Positions 34,663 to 44,745 of a stretch of DNA of 64,000 nt are shown piece by piece. The stretch spans positions 3,410,001-3,474,000 of the forward strand of contig OX421963.1 of NCBI GenBank assembly GCA_949128115.1. The letters run 5' to 3'. The notes under the pieces are model-generated. The model was not told the origin of the DNA. It was given only the letters and a program-made list of their open reading frames with translations, and did no database searches. A program made the position numbers and the translations under genes. Each line of letters starts with the position of its first letter. Position 1 is the stretch's first letter. The DNA is from Anaspis maculata (Eukaryota; Arthropoda; Insecta; Coleoptera; Scraptiidae).

Positions 34663-35172
34663 TTTGTGAGGGTGAAGGGGGTTTCATCTACAACAAATCG
34701 AGACGTGAATTTAGAGACACATTTTCCTAGTTGCAGGCGTGAGGGTGACATCAGCAGATCAGAGGGCACCAGAAATAATCAGATGGCAAAGAACAGTAGT
34801 CTTTTTCGAGCGAGTAACTTTTTATAACCGGTTGGTTATTAGCGGTTGACATTAGACTGACAGATACTGTCATTTTTTTTGACATCTGACATTTCTCGCT
34901 AAAACCATTGTATTAAAACGTTGCGGTTATAACTTTATTGGTTATCAGCAAAGACCGGATTCTAGGCAAAATGCCTTTTTGTTTCTGTTTTAGGCGTTTG
35001 CATGAGACCTTGAAATGAATGTTAGTTAAGCGTGACCAACTTCAAATGAATGAAAAGCAGGACATTGAAGAAAAAAACAAAAAACAAAACACGCGAAAGG
35101 GAAAGGGGGGTTTAGGGGAGCGGAGCAAAATGCTCCCTTTTCCTAAAACTTTAACCAACATGAAAAATACAA
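34663..35172. promoter_or_regulatory. 5' flank of zinc-finger gene A
   Basis: The stretch 34663-34805 resembles the sequence upstream of gene B (40068-40180), including AGGGCACCAGAAA and CAGATGRCAAAGAA. The duplication that made A and B thus included the exon-1 leader and proximal promoter. The motif CGATTTGTTGTAG in the leader is also shared with gene C. The remainder, to 35172, is not recognised. Confidence 0.55.
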
Positions 35173-35654
35173 CTATTGCTGAACAGTGAAAAAAACGTGT
35201 AAAGGATCGTATGAACATTTGTTGACCCATGGCCCCTTCATTTTCACTTGGTTCGGTCTCCGTTTCTGTGGAGCTTTCACAAGATTCCTCGACCTGTCCA
35301 ACATGGTGCTTGAATGGGGAACTATAGTGGCAAACGCCTGAAGTAATGGCGCCCGTGTTCCATGCACCCCAGCTATCATCAGTGTCATTTTAAGCGTACA
35401 TAACCTCAACTCTTCAATTGTCATTTCATTTTCATTTGTCATCACTCAGCATATAACCAGCGGTTTGCGTCACTTCGTGAGTTGAAAAGTAGAAACGCCG
35501 ACAAACCAAAAATCGAGAAAAAAAAAGGTTAGTGACGTGTTGTGTATCAGGCTGTAACAGTTCCAAAGGACCATACCTTTGCAGTTTGCACCAGCTCTTT
35601 TTTATTCCCTCTCAGTGGGGCTCCTCTATCCGCCTCAACTCTTCTTTGAGCACT
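35173..35654. repeat. Inverted partial copy of the gag tail region
   Basis: 35304-35410 on the plus strand resembles the minus strand of 35675-35785: both contain GGGGAACTATAG, TGTTCCATGCACCC and GTACATAACCTC. It is a fragment of the same Gypsy gag region in opposite orientation. No intact frame is present. Confidence 0.5.
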
Positions 35655-36035
35655 TTACACTTTCCGTACATTTGTTTCTATTTCTTTGAGGTTATGTACG
35701 TCAAAGAAACTGTCAATATGGGTGCATGGAACACGTCGCCCTCTACAATCCGTTTTGCCTATAGTTCCCCATTGCTTCGGTTTTCTGTACGACGCATCTT
35801 TGTACTGGCAAACCTTGCTGGTGTGCCCTTTTTGCTGGCACTGGTAGCATTTCCACTTCCTAGCGGGACAGTCCGCACCCAGTGAGTGATTTCTGGCACA
35901 ATTCGGACATTTAGAGCTGCCCTTTCCATCTTTTCCATGCTTTTCTTTGCGACTGTGCCGCCATTTCACTGGTTTCACTGCATTTTCCAGCATAACTGGA
36001 TGCAGTATTTTTGTTTGATCATCTGCTAACTCCAT
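35655..36035 (-). pseudogene. Ty3/Gypsy gag fragment with zinc knuckles
   Basis: The frame contains two retroelement zinc-knuckle-like blocks in tandem, CPNCARNHSLGADCP and CYQCQQKGHTSKVCQ, preceded by a basic stretch (KWRHSRKEKHGKDGKG). This is the nucleocapsid part of gag. Read along the minus strand, it continues a capsid fragment found at 38281-38574 and is separated from it by a second, inserted element. There is no full-length frame. Confidence 0.75.
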
Positions 36036-36289
36036 ACCTGGTGGTGGTGGAGATATGTAGTAGTCGTCTCCTTGCTATCTACAGAGGCCCACCTGACTCT
36101 CTTATCGCAGTCGTGGGTTCGGGCGGCTTCAAGAAAGACTTCTAACCTTAAACCGGAGAAGGATGACAGCTCGAACGGTTTATGGCAACTTGGCGTAGTT
36201 TTGAACCATATAAACGTAATGCCCAGGGTGAATCTGAAGTTGGTAAAGTACGTGGGTCGTACTTGGGCCCGTCGGATGGACTGGGCCGG

Positions 36290-36628
36290 CACAGAGTAGT
36301 GGATTCTTGTCGCTCTTTCGTTGTGACCTCTTTATAATAACGAGAGGTGGTCGCACAACAATCGAAACCTTCTCGAATAAAACTCAGGAGCGGGATACCA
36401 GCTATTTTGCAAAAGTGGAAGTGTAATTGTCCAATTGACAGACAAAGTCTTCCTTTGAAAGATAAGGAATCCCCAAAAAAGAGTCATCTCTCAAGGTGAC
36501 CCTCTATGAGGTTTCCAGTTGTGCTTTGTTTACCTTTTGGATGGTCTGCACAAAACCAATCACAGGTACCGACCGAGAAATGGAACAGAAGTGGGAATGG
36601 GAATTAAACGAAATTCTGTCACGTTACA
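36290..36628 (-). mobile_element. 3' LTR of the inserted Gypsy element
   Basis: On the minus strand a polypurine tract (AAAGGGGGGGAA, 36640-36629) is followed by TGTAACGTGACAGAATTTCG, a typical LTR start. 36628-36487 matches 38275-38134 in the same orientation, marking the two LTRs. The downstream LTR edge, near 36290, is only an estimate. Confidence 0.65.
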
Positions 36629-36640
36629 TTCCCCCCCTTT
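36629..36640 (-). promoter_or_regulatory. Polypurine tract before 3' LTR
   Basis: Minus-strand AAAGGGGGGGAA lies directly before the TGTAACG LTR start. Such tracts prime plus-strand synthesis in LTR retrotransposons. Confidence 0.7.
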
Positions 36641-36704
36641 GAATTTCACCGAGATCTAGTGAATTTTATAAGGAGGAGCTCCACCACGCTCCCCAAACAT
36701 GAAG

Positions 36705-38131
36705 TTAATGACAAACACAAAAGAGCCAACGCGTCGAAATTGGAATGACGAGGAGCACCTGCTCCAGACCGAGCCATTCCAACACGAACCACTGGACGAA
36801 GTTCCTGCACCAAACTCGATCCCCAGGCTCGAACTGCTCCGACCGGCGGCAATTTGTGAAAATTTGGCGAAAAAGTTCGTCCCGTGGCAAGACTGGTTCG
36901 CCCTTCTGGAGTAAACCGGCGTCCAACGCATGGTTAGACCCCCTCACGCACATACGGTGGCCAAAGTTTACAAAGTAGAACGTAGAGCCGGTGGCCTCGC
37001 TCCGGGCTGTCCGCATGGCACATGCGGCTTCTTGCAGGTGTACCTCCCACGTTCGGTGGTTATGTCGCACATATGACGATAACATGACCTTGAGCGTCCT
37101 GTGGTGCCGCTCGACCAAGTTAGCCTGGGGATGGTGTACCGCCGTATGGGAAATGATGACGTCGTACTCTTGAGCCAGGTCCTTGAAGTCACGGCTCACA
37201 AATTGCTGCCAGTTATCGCAGACATGACACGCGGTACCCCAAATAGCAAAAAGACCTGATCCTCGAGAACGCGATTGATATTTTTGGCTACGGTCCTTCG
37301 GAGTGGGACAAAGAGACAAAATCGAGTGAAGTGGTCTAGTACCGAAAGGATATACAGGCTACCGACGGTCGATTTTGGTAACGGACCGACTATATCCACG
37401 TAGATAACCTCCCAAGGCCGACTCACGTCTCTTCTGCCACACATTAGACCCGATGGAGCTCTTTGTTCTGGTTTCTGGGCTAAGCATGCTTAACAGTTTT
37501 TCACGTACCGCGCGACATCCGTTCGCATCCTAGACCAATAATACTGTTCGCCAACCCGAACCATGGTACGAGACGCACCACCGTGTCCCGCCGTCGGACT
37601 ATCGTGACCCGCCGCCAGTATCTCCAAGCGTCGTTCATCAGGTACCACCACCCTCCAAGCTCTGGTCGCACCGGTAGTCATTGACGAGTCTCGGCAATTC
37701 TTGAGTGAGTTGCTGCCCTCAAGTTGTCAAAGGGGGTAACTGAGCGGGTCTTCCCGGACTCTCTCACACATCCGAAGGTACCAGGGATCTTCAACTTCCG
37801 TGAATTCCTCGATGACATCGACCTCAACCGTATCTTTCCTCGGGACCGAGCGACCAAGCAGATCCGGGACAATGTTGTCCTTCCTAGCATGATGGATGAC
37901 GTCGAAGCTATATTGTTGGAGTCGCATCGACCAGCGCGCCAAACGACCGTTAAGGTCTTTGTGGTTGTGGAGCCATTTCAGGGCAAAGTGGTCGGTTACC
38001 ACCATGAAGTGACTGCCCTCCACGTAGGCGCGGAACTCCTCCACGACCCACACTACCCCAAGGCACTCCTTTTCGGTCGCGCTGTAATTACGCTCCGCTG
38101 CTGACAGTGACCGGCTTGCGTAAATTTACGT
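36705..38131 (-). pseudogene. Ty3/Gypsy pol remnant: RNase H and integrase
   Basis: In minus-strand order: the RNase H block (SAAERNYSATEKECLGVVW at about 38115, then VVTDHFALKWLHNHKDLNGR), the HHCC zinc domain of integrase (AGHGGASRTMVRVGEQYYW...YVKNC), and the integrase core (VIYVDIVGPLPKS...VLDHFTRF, then HHPQANLVERHHRTLK with the catalytic Glu). At least two in-frame stops (near 37727 and 37488) and one frameshift (near 37225) interrupt it. The RT, protease and gag regions are missing: an LTR fragment is joined directly to RNase H near 38132. The element is dead and internally deleted. Confidence 0.88.
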
Positions 38132-38133
38132 TG

Positions 38134-38275
38134 ATCTCTCAAGGTGACCCTCTCTGACGTTTCCAGCTGTGCTTTGTTTACTTTTTTAATGGTCTACACA
38201 AAACCAACTGCAGGTACCAACCGAGAAATGGAACAGAAGTGGGAATGGGAATTGAACGAAATTCTGTTAAGTACC
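38134..38275 (-). mobile_element. Truncated 5' LTR of the inserted Gypsy element
   Basis: Matches 36487-36628 in the same orientation (shared blocks GAAATGGAACAGAAGTGGGA and CTCTCAAGGTGACCCTCT). Its downstream part was lost together with gag and RT. Confidence 0.7.
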
Positions 38276-38280
38276 TAACA

Positions 38281-38574
38281 CATGAATTTGTCTTGTAGCG
38301 CATCGTCCAAAAATTGTCCATATTCACACGACTGCGATAGTCTCTTCAGTTCAATAACATAGGCATTTTAAGATTCACCATTCTTTTGATCACGCTTGTT
38401 GAAAATGAACCGTTCCGCTGTAACGTTGTACTTGGACCCGTAATGTGTTTTCAGTGCCTGTACCAATTCATCGTACGTCTTGCTAGTCGTTTCAAGACCC
38501 ACTCTTGACCCAAGATAATTTTCAATTTCACGGTAGGTATCTGAAGGTACTTTAATTTCCTTATTGATGCTCAA
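38281..38574 (-). pseudogene. Ty3/Gypsy gag capsid fragment
   Basis: The minus strand reads KTYDELVQALKTHYGSKYNV, then AERFIFNKRDQKNGES, the well-known capsid block of Gypsy gag. After an in-frame stop the same frame continues AYVIELKRLSQSCEYGQFL, as expected. The fragment ends where the second Gypsy LTR begins (about 38277). Confidence 0.8.
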
Positions 38575-38809
38575 ATTTTCTTCCTTAACTTGCTGCTTCG
38601 GCCTTTCCTGTTGAAGTATTGGACGTACCTACGTAGTCAAGGAGTTAGGTTGAGGGCAAATTCTAATACCAAAAAAGGTCGGCAGGTCTGCAGGGTGCCC
38701 AAAAAAGGTCAATGTGTTCGCATAAAACAAACCCCACGTTGATGATGCGAACACATCAAGTGCCGACGCCGGTCGACGTTTTTTTTTACCAAGGTTATTA
38801 TTTCAACTG
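38575..38809. other. Spacer between gag fragment and zinc-finger gene B
   Basis: A small imperfect hairpin pairs GTGTTCGCAT near 38711 with ATGCGAACAC near 38747. Nothing else was recognised. Confidence 0.4.
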
Positions 38810-38929
38810 AAATTTTATTTCAACTTGATACAAACAATTGTAGCACTGGAACCAGTTGATTTTTTCTTCTGTGGCATGTTTCAACAGGTGCGTTATCAAT
38901 GATGACTTTTTGGAATGGTTGCGTTAAAA
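38810..38929 (-). pseudogene. Vestigial zinc finger beyond the stop of gene B
   Basis: Past the TAG of gene B, the minus strand reads HSKKSSLITHLLKHATEEKI and NWFQCYNCLYQVEIK, the remnants of two fingers of the same type. Most of one CxxC half is missing. A minus-strand AATAAA lies at 38814-38819. Confidence 0.8.
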
Positions 38930-40067
38930 CTAGCCGATTTCTTTGTTCGCAGAATGTTTTAACATGTGCGTTGACAAATTTGACTTTTGTTTAGCTCGGT
39001 ACGAACATTGATTGCACTGGAACCAGTTTATTTCTTTATCCGCAGCATGTTTCAACAGGTGTCCTTTCAAATGAGTTCTCCGTTTAGCTCGATACGGACA
39101 TTGGTTGCACTGGAACCATTCAATTTCTTCATCCGCAGCATGTTTCAACAGGTGCGTTTTCAAGTGTGCTTTCTGTTTAGCTCGGTACGAACAATGGTCG
39201 CACTGGAACCATTCGATTTCTTCATCCGCGGCATGTTTCAACAGATGTGTTTTCAAGTGTGCTTTTTGTTTAGCTCGATACGAACAACGGTCACACTGGA
39301 ACCATTCAATTTCTTCATCCGCAGCATGTTGCAACATGTGCTGCGTCAAATTTGACTTGTGTTTAGCTCGATACGAACAATGATTGCAGTGGGACCAGCT
39401 GATTTCTTCATCCGCAGCATGTTTCAACAGGTGTAATTTCAAGTATGCTTTTCGTTTGGCTCGATACGAACAATGATTGCATTGGAACCAGTGGGTTTCT
39501 TCACTTGAATCATGCGTCAACATGCTTGATTTCGCTACTCCAACATCTCGGATTGTAGTTCTCCCAGCTGCGCTGTTCAAATTTGGCGCCCTCATGCCTT
39601 CGCGTTCTTCAGCGGTTCTTTGTGGCTCCCTCGAAAACCTTCTTCTGCACAAAACGTGATGTTTTACAAGAGATAAACTCGAATCCGAATGGTATCTGCA
39701 GTAGTCACACGCGTATCTTTCTATTTCTTCAGAAAACGTCCCAGTTCCATCGCTTCCGCTCCACAGATTATGTACATGTTTGTAATGTTCGTACAATTCA
39801 AAATGATAGTAGCTTTTGTAGTCACAGAAGATGCAAGGAAACTGTTCCAGTTCGACAATGGCATAGTACAGTTCGGCCGCATAAACATTTTGGTGATTCC
39901 TCTGGATGTGGTGGTTGAGTTGAAAGGCGTATTCAGTCCGATGCGAACACTGCGAACAGTTGTACATGTAAACTGTTCCAGGTAGTTCTAACCTGAAAAA
40001 GCACAGAAATCGGACTCGATAATATATAAGAAACTATATAAGAAACTATTCACTGTACGACTTACAT
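38930..40067 (-). CDS. C2H2 zinc-finger protein B, start codon split by intron
   Basis: A and T of the start codon are 40067-40066. Intron 40065-39993 is 73 nt (GTAAGT...TTTCAG), and G begins exon 2 at 39992, which runs to TAG at 38930. The product is 354 residues, MLELPGTVYMYNC onward. The three N-terminal fingers and acidic linker are as in gene A, followed by six tandem fingers of the FQCNHCSYRAKQKAHLKTHL type with ADEEIEW-like linkers. Finger 2 has the variant SHCNHC, still a valid CxxC. Compared with gene A, four fingers are absent from the array. The gene arose by duplication with gene A, since introns and upstream flank are shared. It is likely a DNA-binding regulator; its target is unknown. 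Confidence 0.85.
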
Positions 40068-40884
40068 TTTGTGAACGTGCGTAGGGGTTTCCTGGTTGCA
40101 GGAGTGAGGATGATATCAGCTGATGATCACACTGATCGGAGGACACTGAGGGCACCAGAAAACAGATGACAAAGAATAGTGTTGTCGCACGAAACGTCCC
40201 ACGCGCATGGTTAAAATATGCCGAACTTTACCTTGAAATCCCGCCAATTTCAAATTATGCTCTAGTTGGTTTGATAAACAAATAGATAGGTATATGACGA
40301 GGGGTAGCTTGATTGAATCTTATTCGGGGGTACTTATAATTTTTTCTGCTGAATGCTAGTCGTTTAACCACAAAAAAATGCCTGAAATGTACTAGACCCA
40401 TCATCCTTTCACTATTGACAGATAAATGAGCATTTCCACTGATATCAGTCAGCCACAAATTGACAAACAAGACGTTTAGTCCAGTAAAATGAGGCGATTT
40501 TTATGCCGAAGTTGGACTAATTGACCTTTCCAATTTTAGGAGATAGAAAATACCATGGTTTTTCGAGGTCACCTTTGACGTTTTGACGTTTATGACGTTT
40601 GGACGTTTCGTTTCTGACTTTTGCGGGAACTTTGAATCGGATAGCTATTGGCGAAAATCTTTTCCGCGTGGTGGCGCTGTACGCAATAAAACATGGTGGC
40701 CCAAGAGGCCTTGACAAATAGGTAGTAAACGCAGTGCGCATTTACATCACAACAGCTGTCAACAGTGATAGCTGTCAGTGAAAGCGTAACAGTGGGCGCC
40801 TACTCTGTGCAGTGGGCTAAGAACTGGGGCTCGTTGGGAATGGAGTTTCGTTGCAGTATCTCTAACTTATTTTTGTTTTAGAAA
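40068..40884. other. 5' flank of gene B, then a repeat fragment
   Basis: 40068-40180 resembles the flank of gene A. A diverged inverted copy of the 186-bp repeat found at 41756 and 42664 lies at about 40628-40716 (ATTGGCGAAAAT...ACATGGTGGCCC). I see no gene. Confidence 0.5.
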
Positions 40885-41025
40885 ATGCCGATAATACAGA
40901 TTCATTTGCCCAATATTTATGGTCATGTTGGTGACCAAATCAGTCCCCTCTCGACAAAGTGCGAAGAAGTGATTGAGGCAGGTCATTTAATCGTGTGTGG
41001 GGTGACTGGGGCTCACTGCGACTGA
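40885..41025 (+). CDS. Unidentified 46-residue frame after an acceptor-like site
   Basis: A TTTTTGTTTTAG acceptor-like sequence ends at 40881 and is followed by AAAATG in good context, then MPIIQIHLPNIYGHVGDQIS and a short Cys-containing tail (LIVCGVTGAHCD) to a TGA. It could be a coding exon of an unseen gene, a fragment, or chance. I recognise no family. Confidence 0.25.
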   Translation: MPIIQIHLPNIYGHVGDQISPLSTKCEEVIEAGHLIVCGVTGAHCD

Positions 41026-41755
41026 GACTCTTGTGCTTTGTTATGTCTCATAAATGGATAATTGAAAACCATTTGGAGGCTAGGTTCTGTGGCCCAGTTG
41101 TTAGAACAGTGTTGTGAACTCGTGAAGCCATCTCCGATAAGCCAGTGAGAGCAGCCGAAGAGCCTGGAGATCAACGCCAGCGGTATTGAGAGAAGATACC
41201 TGGCCTGCAAATCAGAATCCGTCACTCGCCTCATCAGTTCAGATTTAGAACAACTTAGACAATTTAGAAACACTAACATCAACCGATGAGCTATGAATTA
41301 ACTTATGATTGAAGAATACTCAATTATTTTTGATAAACTATGATTTTTATTATTCTAGACAGCGGTAAATGCTTATTAGCTACTGAAATTTTACTTCACA
41401 GTCAATGTACGAGTCGTACGATTACTCCAAAAGAATGTTCATCTTTCTGGCCTAAACAATAATTATTGTTGGCTCATTTTCGTGATGCGTCCTGATGTAC
41501 CTATGCCTTGTCTTGTGGGGGCTTAGTATTTCCACCTTGTGTGCAAGGGGCTCACACAACTCAACATCTGTAACGTAAATAAGCATTTCAGAGATTGCAT
41601 TTTTCGGCCAGCATTTCACCAACTTACGTATCGGCTTTTGCTGCTGCATTGTGCATTGTGTCCATCGGCGTATACTAATGCAGTAATTCAAGTCAAACTA
41701 CAACACTCACTCGCTCACATTCACGACGATGTGGAAAACAAGGAAGACAAAAAAA
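41026..41755. other. Intergenic, nothing firm
   Basis: A TGGCCCAGTTGTTAGAAC stretch near 41090 resembles a tRNA A box but has no B box. No gene was recognised. Confidence 0.4.
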
Positions 41756-41940
41756 TTTAATTATTTTTCAACTGTCAAAACTGTCAATATCTTGTTATTT
41801 GGAGTAGGTACTGTCAACTGTCGAGTGCTACTGCGCTACTGCGCTGGACTGTGCGTTGGGTACCTATTTGTCAAGGCCCCTTGGGCCACCATGTTTGACT
41901 GCGTTCAGCGCCTTCTGGTGGCCGCTGATTTTCGCCAATA
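41756..41940 (+). repeat. Direct repeat R, copy 1
   Basis: The 185-bp sequence starting TTTAATTATTTTTCAACTGT and ending GATTTTCGCCAATA is repeated in the same orientation at 42664-42850 with only a few differences. A Gypsy 3' fragment lies exactly between the two copies. Confidence 0.85.
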
Positions 41941-42209
41941 GAATGAAGACGCGCTACGACTTGGAGGCTAACTTCACGGAATTTCAAGCAGGAGACCTGG
42001 TCTGGTTGTACAATCCTCAACGCAAAAAAGGAAGGTCTCCGAAGTTTCATCCGTCGAGGGAAGGACCGTACACGGTAGTCGAGAGGATTAATGACGTCGT
42101 GTATAGAATCCAGCGAGCCCCGAGAGCCAAGATCAAAGTTGTCCACCTTGATCGCCTTGCACGTTACTCGGGAAGTAACTGTGAGGCTATTCGGGACGAA
42201 CAGGCTTAA
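41941..42209 (+). pseudogene. Ty3/Gypsy integrase C-terminal fragment
   Basis: The frame begins immediately after repeat R: MKTRYDLEANFTEFQAGDLV, then WLYNPQRKKGRSPKFHPSRE, GPYTVVERINDVVYRI and VHLDRLARY. This is the GPF/Y-type tail of a Gypsy integrase, ending in its own stop. Nothing upstream of the tail is present, so the element is 5'-truncated. It is followed by a polypurine tract and LTR. Confidence 0.85.
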
Positions 42210-42655
42210 GAGGGGAGCAGTGTTACGAGCAGCGATACTGGAGAACACGCGATCTTTCTCTTTCCATTAAGTCGCAGTGTGAGAGTTTGGAGCTCTAGTG
42301 CATTCCAGAACATGCGTATAGGCTTTGGCCCATGGAACTGAATGAAAACTTCAACAGTGAGTTCAGATACATTTGTCCATTTTGGCGGAGGTGCCGTTCA
42401 CCGCACGTTGGTAATGCCCGCGAAATGTGTGGGATTTTTCGGGAGTCGCCTAGAAATCGTATGCTGGGTCACTGTGGAATTTGCTGGAGAACCTATGGAA
42501 CATTCGAGATCAATAGTCGCAGATATATAAAGCACCGATCATCAGCCTATGGAGTAGTATTGAATTGGAAGTGATCGAGAACGATGGAAGCGAGAGTACC
42601 AGCGATATTCCCAAGCGCAATAATTATTGTTAAAGTGTATTTATTGTAGTACGCA
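42208..42655 (+). mobile_element. Gypsy 3' LTR with polypurine tract
   Basis: The purine-rich AAGAGGGGAGCAG (42208-42220) precedes TGTTACGAGCAGCGA, the LTR start. A TATATAA box lies at 42524-42530. The right edge is set near TACGCA at 42655 by the TG...CA rule and by the start of repeat R just after it. This LTR is unlike that at 36290-36628, so it is a different family. Confidence 0.65.
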
Positions 42656-42663
42656 GAAAGATA

Positions 42664-42850
42664 TTTTAATTATTTTTCAACTGTCAAAACTGTCAATATT
42701 TTCATGATTTGGAGTGGGCACTGTCAACTGTCGAGTGCTACTGCGCTACTGCGCTGGGCTGTGCGCTGGGTACCTATTTGTCAAGGCCCCTTGGGCCACC
42801 ATGTTTGACTGCGTTCAGCGCCTTCTGGTGGCCGCTGATTTTCGCCAATA
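42664..42850 (+). repeat. Direct repeat R, copy 2
   Basis: The second copy of the 185-bp repeat at 41756-41940, with the same end points. It includes the shared block CAAGGCCCCTTGGGCCACCA. Confidence 0.85.
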
Positions 42851-43266
42851 CTGTTCCCATTATCATGTGGGGAAAGTCACTAGAGCCCATAAGGGAGTTT
42901 TTAATGGACGAAGTAATAGAGTTTTTTCGTAGTAAGATGCACGTGTCTGGTGCAGCGTGATCCCTGCTGGTGCTGGTGCAGCCACACTTCCATCAAGTTT
43001 GGGTCTTCCGTGAACCGGTGCATGCCGGGTGTATTCGTCTTATTATCGCACTCGCATAGAGCGACACAACACCCTTGAACTATTTCTGTAAGTATCTTCT
43101 CAGTTTTCCACTATATATAACACACTTATTGGTAAGAACGAGGGTATAAGAACAAGTGAAATCATGAAATCCACGCTGAAATCAAATAAATACACGACAG
43201 AGCGCTTGTCAGATTCGAAAATTTCCCATTATGTCAGAAACGAAATGTCATACCTCAAAGAACATG
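42851..43266. other. Intergenic, nothing recognised
   Basis: No gene or repeat that I can support. Confidence 0.4.
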
Positions 43267-43463
43267 GGGCGCTTTCCAATAACTGCGACAAGGCTGATAC
43301 GCAATGTCAAAGTGCACTTGCCAGCTCAATGCCAAACTCAGCCTCGCCAATGTTTCGATTGTGTCGACAAGTGGTGCTATTACTGCTATTGGAACGCTAG
43401 CTGTGTCGAATTGTGTCCATATGTGTCCAATTGTGTCCTTATACGCCTTATTGGGAAGCGCCC
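43267..43463. repeat. Short inverted repeat, possible 197-bp MITE
   Basis: GGGCGCTTTCCAATAA on the left is mirrored by TTATTGGGAAGCGCCC on the right (one mismatch in 16). It contains no coding sequence. Confidence 0.45.
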
Positions 43464-44189
43464 AATGACCTCGATTAACCGTATCTTATACGCATGACGT
43501 CACAGTAAAGAGAGACAACGGAAAATTGGAGACCTCAATTAAGGGCAGGATAAAAAAATATGGTGATTTAGAGAATGAAAAACTGAATAAGAAAAAAATA
43601 AGTTTCATTTCCAGTGAAGCCACCCGCATTTGGCGGGCCGAAAATAATCCGGAGGAAAATAATTCAAAGCCATGAAATCGAGGTATAAGTATGTGAATAT
43701 TCAGCGTCGAGGTATGATTAAAAGATGTCGCTAGCTATTTAATTCATTCGTGTAAATCCCGCGAAGCTCTACAACATAATTTACTTATTGCTCCTCATCG
43801 AAATTCGAATAACCGTCCCTGCTCGACGTCCGATGAAATGGTGAATTGGTGCATATGAAGTAAAGCACCCGCACCTCAACCCAGCCAGTTGCTGCCGTAC
43901 TCCTGCTGTATTGACGCTCCGCGCTGCCGCTCGCCGCCCGCCATCATCCGATTCTCACGTGTTAGCACCGCCGGCCGCATTCCTGTGGCTTCTCAAATTA
44001 CCTGAGCTCAGGTAATATACCTCGTTCGCGATCGTTTTGGATGCAATAAAATATTCCGAATTGCTGGGAATAGAGGATATCGCCGAAGATTGACCGTGGT
44101 ACCTGGACCAATCCTCCTGGGCTGCCGTCCGCTCCCGACTTGTCACGTCCGTTGCCGAGTGCTTCTGCGGGCCTGTTAGCGAAGACTTT
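43464..44189. other. Intergenic with a dispersed repeat piece
   Basis: 43537-43618 (GGGCAGGATAAAAAAATATGG) recurs inverted at about 50072-50155. The rest holds no recognised gene. Confidence 0.45.
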
Positions 44190-44745
44190 TAGTCCCCTTC
44201 GAGGAAGCTGAGTTCAAACCCGTTGATGTTGCGTCGCGACCCTCCTAGAGGCCGAAGCGTCGAAGCCCTAATGATGAGTCCCAGCCCACTTGGAAAATGA
44301 CGAGTTGATTCCCTGGCTGATGTGTCTCAAAGGCCCCCTGGCGAAAGTCGAGTTGGAACCCTTCGGAGGCGTGTTTTGGTCCCCTTGGGGGCACGCTGAG
44401 TCAAGAACCCTCCAGGTTGAGTTTTGACCCTCCGAGAGACTGATGAGTTGCTTCCCCCGTTGAGTTGCAACCCGTCTCTAGGATGTCGTGTCAGAGCCCT
44501 TGGACGTTGAGTCTTAATCCGCCCCCAGGTGTCGAGTCAGAGCCCTCCGACGACGAGCTCCAGCCCTTTGCCAGGTCGATGTGCCAAGGCCCTTCCGGTG
44601 TTGAGTTTCGACCCTTCTCCAAGTCGTAGAGTTGGGACCCGTTGACGAAGTGTTTCGAGCCCCCTCCAGGATGCTGAGTCGCGTTCCCTCGACGATGAGT
44701 TCTAGCCCACCTCGAGGATGTCGAGTTGAAACCCCTAAATGAACC
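44190..44745. repeat. Degenerate GC-rich minisatellite
   Basis: About 20 loosely similar units of roughly 25-30 bp follow the pattern GATGAGTTxxAACCCxCTCxxAGG, for example GATGAGTCCCAGCCCACTTGG and GTCGAGTTGGAACCCTTCGG. The units are highly diverged but the phrase (T)GAGT...CCC...CC(A)GG keeps returning. There is no reading frame. Composition is clearly more GC-rich than the neighbours. Confidence 0.65.

Noticed and set aside
41085..41150. Possible tRNA gene (TGGCCCAGTTGTTAGAAC)
   Set aside because: No B box and no acceptor stem; only a weak A-box resemblance.
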